Source of the DNA: Fibrobacterota bacterium
Lineage (GTDB): Bacteria; Fibrobacterota; Chitinivibrionia; Chitinivibrionales; Chitinispirillaceae
Assembly (NCBI GenBank): GCA_023436145.1
Contig: JAEZKP010000031.1
Coordinates: 62,001 to 126,000 of the forward strand
Direction of reading: 5' to 3'
DNA: 64,000 nucleotides
Shown here: positions 9,009-18,393 of the stretch, piece by piece
How positions within the stretch are numbered: the first letter of the stretch is position 1
How the letters are laid out: the number at the start of each line of letters is the position of its first letter
The notes under the pieces: generated by a model
The model's database searches: none
Told to the model about the DNA's origin: nothing
What the model saw: the letters and a program-made list of their open reading frames with translations, nothing else
Program-made: the position numbers and the translations under genes

Positions 9009-10103
9009 ATGAAAATTGCTTATTTTTGTGTCAACATAGGCCGAGGCGGACTGGAAAGATTACTTCTCCAGATCTGTTCTGAGTTCAAAGCGAACTATCC
9101 TGATATCCAAACCGAAGTTGTAGTTTTTAAACAGTCTGAATCAGATTTGTTGCCTGAATTTAAAAAACACGATGTTCCAGTTCAATTTCTTAATATCAAT
9201 GATTCCAATTTTGGATTACCTGAATTTAAACTGATTCTTAATTGGTTGAAAAAGAACAAACCGGATATAGTCCACACACATTCGGGCTATAGAATGGATA
9301 TGTTTATCCTTTTAGCCGCCTTTTTAGCCGGTATTAGAAAAAGAATTTGTACTATTCACAATATGGATCAACAGTTTTCTATAAAATCACGAATTTCTTA
9401 CAAAGTTTCTTCTTTTCTTTCAACGAATATCATTGCAGTCTCACAAAGTGCTAAATCATACTATGAAGAAAAAAATTTCTACTCACCAAAAAAATTGAAA
9501 GTGATCTATAATTGCCCCGGTTTTTTAGCTGAAGATGTCTCCGCCCGCAACACCGGTCCATCTGCAGAATCTTTAATCAAATTGGTAAATATTGGCAGTC
9601 TTCGGGTACAAAAAGGTCAAATCTATCTGATAAGAGCTGCTAAAATCCTACAATCTGCTGGTATTAATTTTCAACTTGAGATTTATGGATCAAACTCATT
9701 CGGCTATGGAGATCAGATTTTTGACGAAATTTCCAGTTTAAATTTATCAATGATACATTATAGAGGTGAAACCAGTAATGTAGGTGAGATACTGAAAAAT
9801 TCCGATGTTCTTATTGCTGCCTCAATTCGCGAAGCCATGCCTTTGGTAGTTCTGGAAGGTATTTCTGCAGGTATTCCAATTGTGGCAACTGACATTCATC
9901 CACACCGGGAAATTTTGCACCCGATAGAAGGAAGCATATTGGTCACACCTAAAGATGATAAAGCAATAGCACATGGCATAATAAGATTGATCAAGGACAA
10001 AGAATTGTATATAAAATATTCTGAAGAAGCAATAAAAAGATCAAAAGATTTCAGTCTCAAAAAAACCGTTTCCAGTCATTATGATCTTTATCAAAAGCAA
10101 TGA
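9009..10103 (+). CDS. Glycosyltransferase family 4
   Basis: 364-residue GT4 enzyme beginning MKIAYFCVNIGRGGLERLLL, with the glycine loop of the acceptor domain. Further motifs are DIVHTHSGYRMD, a donor-domain start NIGSLRVQKGQIYLIRAAK, and the region around REAMPLVVLEGISAGIPIV (EX7E). It follows the previous glycosyltransferase by seven bases with an AGGA-type SD at a suitable distance. It resembles the branch that makes exopolysaccharides or lipopolysaccharide cores. The gene ends just before a stem-loop region shared with the minus-strand export operon. Confidence 0.9.
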   Translation: MKIAYFCVNIGRGGLERLLLQICSEFKANYPDIQTEVVVFKQSESDLLPEFKKHDVPVQFLNINDSNFGLPEFKLILNWLKKNKPDIVHTHSGYRMDMFILLAAFLAGIRKRICTIHNMDQQFSIKSRISYKVSSFLSTNIIAVSQSAKSYYEEKNFYSPKKLKVIYNCPGFLAEDVSARNTGPSAESLIKLVNIGSLRVQKGQIYLIRAAKILQSAGINFQLEIYGSNSFGYGDQIFDEISSLNLSMIHYRGETSNVGEILKNSDVLIAASIREAMPLVVLEGISAGIPIVATDIHPHREILHPIEGSILVTPKDDKAIAHGIIRLIKDKELYIKYSEEAIKRSKDFSLKKTVSSHYDLYQKQ

Positions 10104-10452
10104 CCGGAATTTGTCTCAGTAAAGTCATCCGTATTCTATGCTGAAATCATTTTTCTCGTAGAGTGCTAATGAACAACTCAGATAAGATCAAAAAAACAAC
10201 CATTTTCTTAAAAAAATCTTTTCCTGGTTGTTGTTTTTCCCGGAATATTTTTCTGAGGATACATCTGCACTTCTTTTAGCCATTAAAGCTGCGTTGGTGC
10301 CGGTATCAGCACCAATTTCAATGACCTTTATTAACAGATCCGACTTCCTGATGCGCAACCCGTTCAATTTTATTCTTTTGTAGTCTCAGGTTTCCAGACA
10401 TCAACCCATAGTTGTGCTGATTTTTTTTAATGGTACCGTCCTAAAACTAATA
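10104..10452. other. Intergenic region between convergent polysaccharide operons
   Basis: No intact gene is seen. The minus strand holds one 60-codon stretch without a stop (roughly 10200-10378) that reads IKVIEIGADTGTNAALMAKR in its middle. It has in-frame stops on both sides and no plausible start, so it may be a remnant of a lost gene. A terminator-like stem-loop lies at its low-coordinate end. Confidence 0.4.
10188..10232 (-). terminator. Stem-loop terminator of the export/polymerase operon
   Basis: AACAACCA and TGGTTGTT form an eight-base-pair stem with a 22-base loop. On the minus strand it is followed by a run of T, as expected for a rho-independent terminator of the genes ending at 10453. 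A shorter T tract on the other strand could let it act in both directions. Confidence 0.45.
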
Positions 10453-12102
10453 TTAATCATTTGTAGATAATTCTTTAATTGTAAGAGCAGATATTATAAT
10501 TGTTGCAATACTTCCAAGTGTCACAAGAATCTCTTTAGTGGTGGAATAGGGATTACGATAGTATTTCTCAGGAACCCAAATGACATCTCCCGACTCCAGC
10601 TTTCCTATATTCCTTTTGTTTTTCCAGATCTCTTTTCCATTTCTCATGACCTTGACCGAACCTTTCTTTGCCCTGGGGTGAAAGCCACCAGACTGATTGA
10701 TATAGTATTCTACTCCCTTATCTTCTTCAACCATAACCAGTCCGGGATTTATAACTGCTCCTATAACCTTAACAGTCAAAGCCTTTTTTTCCACGACAAT
10801 TTCATCACCATCCTGCAAAACAGCTCTTTCCATCTGATCATTATCGATTTTCTCAAAATCAACACTCACTCTGCCACTTTCCTCATTTAACCTGGCTGCC
10901 AGGTATGCCTTGTCTAATGGTGAAAGATGCTCGGGTGGAATTTTTCTTAATCTTTCAAATTCCCTATCTCCTGTATAATCATCAACCGGTCGGATTAATC
11001 TGCTTCTAACCAGATCTGCATCAACAGTGTAACCGCCAGCCATCTGAATCACTTCTTTCAGAGTGGTGTTTTTCTGTATTGGATATTTCCCCGGATTAGC
11101 AACTTCTCCCACAACAGAAACACTGCGATAAACTCTATATTGAGGTAATGAGAAGACAACAATACGGTCATCCTTAAAAATTTTAAATCTGTATACTGAT
11201 GAGTCATAGTACGAACAGGTAAATTCAACCAGCGAGTCAGATTTGCTAATAAACCTTTTAACTACTATTTTGGATGAATCTGCTCCCCGGCACAACCCTC
11301 CGGCAAGTCGGAGAATTTTATGCAATGAGTCTGTTGGGTCATAATCAATAAATCCCGGATACAGAACCGCTCCATCGATGGATACTATCTCGTTGACTTT
11401 ACACACAAAGACCCGGTCACCTTCGTTAAGAAACGGGTTCATGGAGTTATCATTTCCCTGGAGAAATAACAGAAGATCTGCCCTGCCAACAAGTACATTA
11501 TCTGAATTATGAATGGTAATATTACGTAAAGATGCAAACTCGTTTTTACCTTCAGCCATTTCTACAAGATCCGATACCCTGCATCCGCTGTTTATTATGT
11601 ATGATCCCGGCTTTTTAACCTCTCCAATGATGTAGGCCTTAAACTCCCTGATTTTACTCAGAATAATGGAGAAATCAACCGACTTATAATGCTCCTTCAA
11701 TTTTGCACCAATCAGTTTCTTGCCCTCCAAAAGAGAATGACCCTTGAGATATACACTGCCTATTTGAGGAAGTATACAAAAACCCTCATAATCAATAATA
11801 GCACTTAATTCTGTGTTTATTGTTCCCCATACATAGATGGTAAAACCATCTCCGGTACCCAGTATGTAGGTACTGTCATTAACATCAGCACCAACACCGA
11901 TTATTTTATCATTAACACTGGGATAGATGTTCTGATTTGATTTCTGCCCCAGACCATCATAGGATATATTTGATTTCATCATGGAGTAGTTGCCTTTTGC
12001 TACATAGCTATCAATCTTTTTCTTTATAAGATCTTCCAGCACCTCCCCATAAATACTCATTTGAATAATTAAAACAAGCAGAGAAAAAATCGTTTTTTTC
12101 AT
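10453..12102 (-). CDS. Wza-type polysaccharide export protein with SLBB domains
   Basis: 549-residue periplasmic/outer-membrane protein with a signal peptide (MKKTIFSLLVLIIQMSIYG). The Poly_export domain begins near YILGTGDGFTIYVWG (about residues 75-150). It is followed by at least four SLBB-like repeats, recognisable as AYIIGEVKKPGSYII, SIDGAVLYPGFIDYD, SVVGEVANPGKYPI and KVIGAVINPGLVMV. A C-terminal hydrophobic segment (EILVTLGSIATIIISAL) could anchor it. Family members form the outer-membrane channel for capsule or exopolysaccharide. No lipobox is evident, unlike classical Wza. It is the last gene of the wzz-wzy-export unit, three bases after the polymerase gene. Confidence 0.88.
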   Translation of the reverse strand: MKKTIFSLLVLIIQMSIYGEVLEDLIKKKIDSYVAKGNYSMMKSNISYDGLGQKSNQNIYPSVNDKIIGVGADVNDSTYILGTGDGFTIYVWGTINTELSAIIDYEGFCILPQIGSVYLKGHSLLEGKKLIGAKLKEHYKSVDFSIILSKIREFKAYIIGEVKKPGSYIINSGCRVSDLVEMAEGKNEFASLRNITIHNSDNVLVGRADLLLFLQGNDNSMNPFLNEGDRVFVCKVNEIVSIDGAVLYPGFIDYDPTDSLHKILRLAGGLCRGADSSKIVVKRFISKSDSLVEFTCSYYDSSVYRFKIFKDDRIVVFSLPQYRVYRSVSVVGEVANPGKYPIQKNTTLKEVIQMAGGYTVDADLVRSRLIRPVDDYTGDREFERLRKIPPEHLSPLDKAYLAARLNEESGRVSVDFEKIDNDQMERAVLQDGDEIVVEKKALTVKVIGAVINPGLVMVEEDKGVEYYINQSGGFHPRAKKGSVKVMRNGKEIWKNKRNIGKLESGDVIWVPEKYYRNPYSTTKEILVTLGSIATIIISALTIKELSTND

Positions 12103-12104
12103 TC

Positions 12105-13499
12105 TTACTCCTGTATATTGCTGATTTTTAATATCAGAGCAAATATCACCATGTAAAATAACCAGAGGTTATGAAAAGCAGTTGTCACCCAAAAAGTCTC
12201 CTGGGTGATCCCGCTGAACAACAAGGCGATAGTAGCATAAAAAAAAGATAATGCTAAAGGATGCTTTCTTTTATATAAAATTCTTAAGGCGATAATAAAG
12301 AATGTTACAAATGAAGCAAGACCAATAATACCGGTTTCACATAGTATATTTAAAAAATTATTATGCGCACCGAAAGAATGCCTGAGCCCGTCAAAAACAA
12401 CATACTTTTGCGGAATAAGAAAAAAACAGCCAAATCCAACTCCGAACAATTTCTGTAATAAATCGGAGCTGATAAAATAACTCAAGGCACTTTCCCACAT
12501 TAAAAGCCGCCCCAAAGAGCTTATGTCTACCATATTACTGCTACCATTGAAAGTAGCGTTCACCAGATGTTTTACTGGTGTCATGTAATACACAGCAATT
12601 GCAGCAAGCAACAATAAAAAAACATACTTTAAATTATTCCGTCTCAATTTTAGATTAAGCACCATAAAAATTGCTGCAGAAATAAAGAGCCCCACTAAAG
12701 CAGAACGGGTACCGGATAAAATAACCAGGAACAGAAAGACAATTGCCATAGCCCAGTAACCAACTCTCAAAGCCTTTCTCTGAGATATTCGGGCCTGCCC
12801 TATAGTCAGAAAAAAGGGAATAAGCATAAATGTACCTAACATTCCATGGTGATAAGACATGCTCCCTATTATGTCCCGATTTATCTCATCACTGCTTAAA
12901 CCACCGGTAAAGAAAAACTGATAAAGAGCTATTGGAAACTGCAACAGCGATAAAAGGTAAATAAAATTCAGAATCTTTTGGCCTTTATCGGGAAAGTATA
13001 GCCAATTTACCATTACGAATGCCAGCAGATACTGGATCATATAAGCGCTTTTTACTGCTCCGAAACAAAGATAGCGATCAGGAAGAACTGAAGCGTTTAC
13101 CAGCAAGGATAATATTAGTGATGCGATCAGTAATATGAAGAATATTGTAAGAGTTTTGCTGTTATTATCAGTTTGGGACCTGTTAATTTTTGGATTTATA
13201 ACAGTACTGATATACGCAATAAATGACAGCACAAAAATCGGATCTGATATGGTTACTCCAAATTCAGTTGTTCGGTAAAAAAGATGTCCCCAGAAAAGAG
13301 AAATTATAAAAGCGGGGAAAACCAGACTGGGAAATTTGAAAATCAGCAAGCCTACAACTGCTAGCCCAACAATACCTGCCAGTAAATATGAACTGATTGC
13401 AGACTTTAAAAAAAGCAGTGAGATAAAGGTGAAAAGACAGCCCTGAATCAGTAACAACGATTTATTGCTTAAGCTGCTTTCGATTTTCATAAATACCAT
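12105..13499 (-). CDS. O-antigen ligase / Wzy-type polymerase family membrane protein
   Basis: 464-residue polytopic protein with about 11-12 hydrophobic segments. It has the Wzy_C signature region: LSGTRSALVGLFISA, then a large periplasmic loop, then RHSFGAHNNFLNILCETGIIG, in which the His-Asn pair is typical of O-antigen ligases and polymerases. It probably polymerises or ligates the flipped repeat unit in the periplasm. Its start overlaps the end of the Wzz gene; ATG at 13499 or the internal ATG at 13490 would both work, and neither has a strong SD. It lies between the chain-length regulator and the export channel, the canonical arrangement of a Wzx/Wzy pathway. Confidence 0.87.
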   Translation of the reverse strand: MVFMKIESSLSNKSLLLIQGCLFTFISLLFLKSAISSYLLAGIVGLAVVGLLIFKFPSLVFPAFIISLFWGHLFYRTTEFGVTISDPIFVLSFIAYISTVINPKINRSQTDNNSKTLTIFFILLIASLILSLLVNASVLPDRYLCFGAVKSAYMIQYLLAFVMVNWLYFPDKGQKILNFIYLLSLLQFPIALYQFFFTGGLSSDEINRDIIGSMSYHHGMLGTFMLIPFFLTIGQARISQRKALRVGYWAMAIVFLFLVILSGTRSALVGLFISAAIFMVLNLKLRRNNLKYVFLLLLAAIAVYYMTPVKHLVNATFNGSSNMVDISSLGRLLMWESALSYFISSDLLQKLFGVGFGCFFLIPQKYVVFDGLRHSFGAHNNFLNILCETGIIGLASFVTFFIIALRILYKRKHPLALSFFYATIALLFSGITQETFWVTTAFHNLWLFYMVIFALILKISNIQE

Positions 13500-14631
13500 C
13501 AGGTTGTTGATAATAATACTTAATTATGTACACGGTAAAAAGCAGCAAGAAAAGCGTAATCATATAAGTAGCCACTATTGAGCCCATCAGAATCGCTCTT
13601 CTGGGACGGATTTTGTATTCCGGAACATAGGGGAAATCAATCAATCTTAACACCGATAAATTCTTAGCTTCGGCAATTTTTGCATCTTCCAGCTGCTCTG
13701 ATAACAGAATAAGTAACCGCTCCTGAACCATGATATCCTTCTCGTACCGGTTAACCTCAGGATTCAGTTTCACCGACTTTTCAAATCCCAGAAATATATC
13801 AGGATTATCAGTCTGTTCTATTTTCTGAAGCTCTCTTTTAAGAATAGCATTCTCACTTTTCAATTCTCTTATCTGTGGTGCACGCTCTGTCATATTCTGC
13901 ATCAGACTCTTGATTTTAACTTCATTCGTCAGTATCTGGGCTTTAATCTGTCCGTAGGAGGATAAAGACATCTGAAGCTGAGTAGGAATATCATAAAGCT
14001 TGTTTTCAATTTTGTATCTTCCATACTCCTCTTTAATGCTGTCCAGAATTCTGGTGTTGAGTGCAAGCTGTGACTCTATGAATTCCCTGTTCCGCTTGGC
14101 AGACGATACACTCAGAGTCCTGATTGTGGAGTCCAGCAATTCAAATGAATATTTGGCCATCTGATAGCAGGTATCCGGAGAGGTATGATAACAGCTTATA
14201 GTAAATGATAACGGTGTACTCATCCCCAGACTTCCCATCTCATTTATGTCCAGAAGCATGTCTTTATTCAGATTTTTAACCGCCAGCTCAAACCTGTTGG
14301 GAGATTTGGTTAATTTGTATCTGGAAATCAGGTTAAAACGGTTAATGATCTGCCTCTTCAATGATTTACTTCCAAATATTGCTTCTATCTGCTGAGGCAT
14401 TATATCATTTGATTTGAAACTTCCCATACCACCTAACTGAAGCAGACTGGAAATCGATGCACTCTCCTGAGGAGCAAGAAATGTAAGCGATGACAAATAC
14501 TCTTTCTTAACGTAAAAAAAGCTGTAAAAAATGGCCACACCCAATATTAAAACAAAATTAATGGCCAGAAGAGGAATATTCCCCAGCATGAATGCCACAA
14601 TCTTACTGAAATCAAATACATCATTTTTCAT
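13462..14631 (-). CDS. Wzz-type chain-length determinant protein
   Basis: 390-residue polysaccharide co-polymerase. The first transmembrane helix lies near residues 15-40 (IPLLAINFVLILGVAIFYSF), and a long periplasmic region with coiled-coil character follows. The second helix is preceded by the proline-rich FPYVPEYKIRPRRA motif characteristic of Wzz proteins. No cytoplasmic tyrosine-kinase domain is fused. I chose the ATG at 14631, because it has a GGAGA ribosome site seven bases upstream; the 25 upstream residues reached from a farther start look non-native. It regulates glycan chain length together with the overlapping polymerase gene. Confidence 0.87.
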   Translation of the reverse strand: MKNDVFDFSKIVAFMLGNIPLLAINFVLILGVAIFYSFFYVKKEYLSSLTFLAPQESASISSLLQLGGMGSFKSNDIMPQQIEAIFGSKSLKRQIINRFNLISRYKLTKSPNRFELAVKNLNKDMLLDINEMGSLGMSTPLSFTISCYHTSPDTCYQMAKYSFELLDSTIRTLSVSSAKRNREFIESQLALNTRILDSIKEEYGRYKIENKLYDIPTQLQMSLSSYGQIKAQILTNEVKIKSLMQNMTERAPQIRELKSENAILKRELQKIEQTDNPDIFLGFEKSVKLNPEVNRYEKDIMVQERLLILLSEQLEDAKIAEAKNLSVLRLIDFPYVPEYKIRPRRAILMGSIVATYMITLFLLLFTVYIIKYYYQQPDGIYENRKQLKQ

Positions 14632-14862
14632 CTGAGTTTCTCCAGACACACTCTTTCCACAAGTACAGAGGACAGGTGAAGATCTTCTAAAGAAATCTGT
14701 TAACACAACCTTCTATAACTGCCTGACTCTATAAATATTTAGATAACCAATGCGTTTCTTCTTTTTCCCGCAGCCACCACAAAAAAATCAATCACTACAC
14801 AGAAAAAGCAGAAATAGCCTTTTCAATATTCAGCTTATTTAAAGCAGATTAACAGTAATTAT

Positions 14863-15573
14863 TTAACAAATCTCTCTATTAATTTGCGCTGCGGCTTCTC
14901 CAGGATCTTTTGCTGCAGTAATTGGACGGCCCACTACCAGAAGTGTTGCTCCGTTCTGTATTGCCTCTGCTGGTGAGGCAATTCGGGCTTGATCCCCTGC
15001 GTCCGAACCACTTGGCCGGATTCCTGGAGTTATTACTTCAAAATGAGGCGGTAAAATGTCCTTCATCCCCACTAGATCCACTGCGGAACAAACAATACCA
15101 TTAAGTCTGGAAATTATGGCCAGGGTCGCTAAATGCCTCACATAGGTTATAGAATCCATTTGCACTGCAAGCTCCTCAGCCAAAGCATTAGCATTTATGC
15201 TGGTTAATAGAGTGACACCAACTACTTTAGTGCAAATATCCGATTTGGTTTTGGACGCTGCGTCAGCTGCAGCCTGCATCATTGCAACTCCCCCCTGGGT
15301 GTGCACCGTCATATAATGCACCCCTAGCTCACAGGCAGATGCTACCGCTTTTGCCACAGTGTTAGGAATATCGTGAAATTTGAGATCCAGAAAAATCCTG
15401 CGATCCTGCTTTCGCACCAGTTCCAGAATCGAAGGACCAAAGCGAGTGAACTGCTCCAGTCCAATTTTGTATACCCCAATCCACTCTGAAGTGGTTTTGA
15501 TCAGTTTTTCGATCTCTTCCCTGGAAGAAACATTATCCAGGGCCAAAGCCAGTTTTTCGCGAGTTTTTTCCAT
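14863..15573 (-). CDS. pyrF: Orotidine 5'-phosphate decarboxylase
   Basis: Converts OMP to UMP in the last step of de novo pyrimidine synthesis, in the cytoplasm. The catalytic DxKxxD tetrad region is intact (LDLKFHDIPNT, residues 62-72 from the chosen start), and the phosphate-binding end PGIRPSG and VVGRPIT are present. The ATG at 15573 gives 236 residues, the normal length for the bacterial subfamily 1 enzyme; a longer frame to 15645 adds 24 residues that do not fit the family. It stands alone between the polysaccharide locus and the divergently transcribed Nudix gene. UMP is the precursor of nucleotide-sugar donors, but no special link is implied. Confidence 0.95.
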   Translation of the reverse strand: MEKTREKLALALDNVSSREEIEKLIKTTSEWIGVYKIGLEQFTRFGPSILELVRKQDRRIFLDLKFHDIPNTVAKAVASACELGVHYMTVHTQGGVAMMQAAADAASKTKSDICTKVVGVTLLTSINANALAEELAVQMDSITYVRHLATLAIISRLNGIVCSAVDLVGMKDILPPHFEVITPGIRPSGSDAGDQARIASPAEAIQNGATLLVVGRPITAAKDPGEAAAQINREIC

Positions 15574-15814
15574 AGTAGATGAAAATGGTTTATTGATGCC
15601 AATAAAGCAAAAAAATGTTCCGATTCGGTTCCGATCAAGTTGCATTCGATTCTAATTAATGACCATTTGTATTTTTTAATAACCCTCCGGATTCGAACAT
15701 TTTGTGTGAGGACCCCAAAAGGTGTCTAAGCAAATTCCAACAAAAAACACAATTTTAATAATCTATATTTAAAAATGCCTTTATAACAGGTATCATCTTT
15801 CATTTTAATCTTTT

Positions 15815-16321
15815 ATGAAAGCTAATATGATTAAAGAAGTTTCAGATATTGACTGGGAAAATTGGGAGCCCAAAGAAAGGGCAGTCTTATGCTTCATTCA
15901 TATAGATAACAAACTCATGCTGATACACAAAAAAACCGGCCTGGGAAAAGGCAAGGTGAATGCCCCTGGTGGAAGAATAGAGGTTGCAGAGACTGCCGAG
16001 CAGGCTGCCGTACGCGAAGTACAGGAGGAGATAGGACTTACTCCACTAAACCTGAGATATATGGGAGAGCTTCATTTTATATTCACCGACGGCTATTCTC
16101 TGCACGGGACCATCTTCTTTTCGGATAGCTATGAGGGTACGCCAATAGAAACGATCGAAGCCGCTCCATTCTGGTGTCCTGTTGACCAGATCCCTTACGA
16201 GAACATGTGGGCAGATGATAAGCTCTGGCTTCCGGTGGTACTGTCCGGCAAAAAGTTTAAAGGGTACTTCATTTTTGATGGTGAAACAATGTTAAGCCAT
16301 GATATGAAATGCATAGGGTAA
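15815..16321 (+). CDS. Nudix hydrolase, MutT/8-oxo-dGTP diphosphatase type
   Basis: 168-residue Nudix protein. The Nudix box is complete, starting with GGRIEVAE and ending with REVQEEIGL. Spacing matches GX5EX7REUXEEXGU. It probably cleaves oxidised or non-canonical nucleoside diphosphate derivatives, as in the MTH1/MutT group, but substrates of Nudix enzymes are hard to predict. Two Met codons (15815 and 15827) are close together; the family domain starts later, so either works. It is a single gene with no operon partner, divergent from pyrF. Confidence 0.9.
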   Translation: MKANMIKEVSDIDWENWEPKERAVLCFIHIDNKLMLIHKKTGLGKGKVNAPGGRIEVAETAEQAAVREVQEEIGLTPLNLRYMGELHFIFTDGYSLHGTIFFSDSYEGTPIETIEAAPFWCPVDQIPYENMWADDKLWLPVVLSGKKFKGYFIFDGETMLSHDMKCIG

Positions 16322-16432
16322 TTTGAATCAGTGATGCACTTACGATTCCAGGAGAATAATCATTTGCACCATAGTCTTTTGACACATGAAATCCTGCGGA
16401 TTTACAGAATTAACAGAAGCGACTACTTTTGC

Positions 16433-17424
16433 CTATTTTTTTTGTTGTAAAGCTTTAATCTGTTTGACTGATAGACCAGTGAGTTCATGGATAATCTGGA
16501 GATCCATGTTTCTTGCAAGCATATTTTCAGCAACCTTTTTCACTCCTTTTCTTTCTCCCTTCCTTTCTCCTTCTACTTCCCCCTCTAGCTTTCCTTCCCT
16601 TCTACCTTCTTCTCTTCCTTCTTTTCTCCCTTCTTCTCTCCCTTTAATCCATCCTTCTTCGCGCAAAGCATCTAACACGGATTCCATATAAGATCCTCCA
16701 TCTTTAAGCTCATTTCTGATAACTGCCCTGAATTCATCACTCTTCTTTTTGGGAATTACAGACCCGATATACAGAAGTACAGTTATAAGATAGTCATTAT
16801 CAGTTTGGTTCCCACCACTGAGAACATTTATGATTTTTGGCAGTACCTGAATAATTTCGGGTTTCCGCGAATATTTCATTGCAAACAGAAACGCTTTCAA
16901 CTCTATATCATTAAAAGCATCAATTTGTGTTTCATTGATCAGAGATAAATCGATGAGCTCTGATTTAAAACCGGGTACATAATATTCTGTTCCCTCAATT
17001 ATTGCGAATAAATCCTTCAGGCTATTGCTGAAATGCCATCTTTTAGCTCCATGATAAAGAATAATAGGAATTATTACTGGAAATTTTTGTCCATCAGTAT
17101 TCTGTTTTCTAACCTCTTCCCAAATCTGATTCATGTATCTGAAAAGCTGATATGAAATTTTGTGGTCCTGCCACTCTTATGTTCAAAAAGGAAATATATC
17201 GGGTTATTTTGTTCTATCAACCTGGCAAAATAGAGAATATCTGCACGGTGCTCACCTAGCTTTTCATCAACCCAATCGTCTTTAATAATTTTTAAGGTGA
17301 ATAAATCGATCTGTTTCATTATCAGAGGACTGATAAAGACTGAAAGCAGCCCTCTGGCAATCCGTAACCGCTCCATCGATTCACGAAAAAAACGATCATG
17401 AGCCGATTTTATGGTTCCTCTCAT
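16433..17424 (-). pseudogene. Rpn-family PD-(D/E)XK nuclease / putative transposase, frameshifted
   Basis: Two overlapping frames together make one Rpn/YhgA-like protein. The first (17424 to 17131) begins AHDRFFRESMERLRIARGLL and contains RADILYFARL and IYFLFEHKS, the nuclease core. The second (17134 to 16433) continues with RYMNQIWEEVR, then PVIIPIILYHG. It ends with the family's charged KEGREEGRREG-type repeat and ITGLSVKQIKAL. The stop of the first frame overlaps the ATG of the second (ATGA). Slipping back one base at the lysine codon of ACAAAATTT restores a perfect family sequence (TTKISYQLFRYMNQIW). It is either a recent one-base deletion or a programmed frameshift; Rpn proteins promote RecA-independent recombination. 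Confidence 0.75.
16536..16650. repeat. Long homopyrimidine/homopurine tract
   Basis: The plus strand is almost entirely C and T for about 110 bases, with repeated CTTCCTTTCTCC, CTTCCCTT and TCTTCTTTT words. It encodes the Lys/Glu/Gly/Arg repeat of the Rpn-like protein on the other strand. Such tracts can slip in replication and form triplex structures. Confidence 0.7.
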
Positions 17425-17792
17425 ATAAGATTACCTGTTTTACAAGATGGAAAAAACCTGGGGAGATTATTTTTTTTAAAGCGCCACAGAGCAAAATTTA
17501 AATCGGGCAATGCAATCGTATATCCAACTCCAATATATAAAAGATCGCCTTTCGAAAGAGTAAAAAGATGGCAAAACAAAACCACAGTTTCGTCTCCCAG
17601 AGAACATCTCTTTTGAACCGTAAAATTTTCAACCATCAGAAAAACTATGGAATTTTCTTTAATTTTTTTGTATTTTACAATTCTTTTTGAAAACCGAATT
17701 TCTGCTCCAGCATTATTTTTCTGCACACAAAGGTGAAAACTTAAATTCTCAAATGATTATGCTGGAAAGAAAGTTCCAAAGGAGTAATTCGA
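17425..17792. other. Intergenic region upstream of the Rpn relic and YchJ
   Basis: No convincing gene is seen. Short frames on either strand lack family features and ribosome sites. The stretch nearest YchJ is AT-rich and ends with AAGGAG ahead of its ATG, so it probably holds that promoter. Confidence 0.5.
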
Positions 17793-18290
17793 ATGGAAAT
17801 GTGCCCTTGTGGTTCACAAAAACCTTATATGGAGTGTTGCGAGCCGATCGTTACATGGAAAATCGACCCCTCAACACCCGAACAGCTCATGAGAGCCCGC
17901 TATAGTGCTTATGCCAAAGAAAAAATTGATTTTATCCTAAACACCACCATTGAAGATAAACGCAAAGAATGCGATGAACAGGCAATCCGGAATTGGTCAG
18001 TAAAATCGATCTGGCACCAACTGGAGATACTGAGTACCGAAAAAGGTGGTCCTCAGGATAGTGAAGGTCTGGTAGAATTTATCGCTCATTTTACCGAAGC
18101 TGGAATACGTAAAAACCTTCATGAAAAAGCCGTTTTTAAGAAGGTCGATGGAAAGTGGTTTTATATTGATGGTGAGATTCAGAAACCCAAACCATTTATC
18201 AGATCAGAGGCTAAAACATCCCGCAACGACCCATGCCCCTGCGGAAGCGGTAAAAAGTATAAAAAGTGCTGTGCATTGAGTGAAGCATAA
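17793..18290 (+). CDS. ychJ: YchJ-family protein with two SEC-C zinc motifs
   Basis: 165-residue YchJ (UPF0225) protein. The N-terminus has the SEC-C cysteines (CPCGSQKPYMECC), the centre has the NTF2-like YchJ core starting RARYSAYAKEKIDFI, and the C-terminus repeats the motif as NDPCPCGSGKKYKKCC. Each motif supplies a zinc site like the one at the SecA C-terminus. The biochemical role of YchJ is not established. An AAGGAG site lies nine bases ahead of the ATG. It is a single gene followed by a stem-loop and a convergent symporter gene. Confidence 0.92.
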   Translation: MEMCPCGSQKPYMECCEPIVTWKIDPSTPEQLMRARYSAYAKEKIDFILNTTIEDKRKECDEQAIRNWSVKSIWHQLEILSTEKGGPQDSEGLVEFIAHFTEAGIRKNLHEKAVFKKVDGKWFYIDGEIQKPKPFIRSEAKTSRNDPCPCGSGKKYKKCCALSEA

Positions 18291-18312
18291 CACTTTGAGA
18301 CTTTTTGTATTA

Positions 18313-18337
18313 ACCCGGGCTTTTATAATGCCTGGGT
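18313..18337. terminator. Stem-loop between convergent ychJ and symporter genes
   Basis: ACCCGGGC and GCCTGGGT form an eight-pair stem (one G-T) with a nine-base loop. The T tracts on either side are weak, so it is a candidate bidirectional terminator rather than a textbook one. Confidence 0.45.
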
Positions 18338-18393
18338 CAATAATTGAATACAGCTCGGTGGACTAATATTATTCAGCTAAAATCTTTTATGCT

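Noticed and set aside
16386..16691. Plus-strand Ser/Pro-rich frame
   Set aside because: It is the antisense reading of the homopurine tract inside the Rpn-like gene.
17421..17726. Minus-strand 101-codon frame ahead of the Rpn-like gene
   Set aside because: No family features and no ribosome site, in AT-rich DNA; a four-base overlap with the next frame is not enough.
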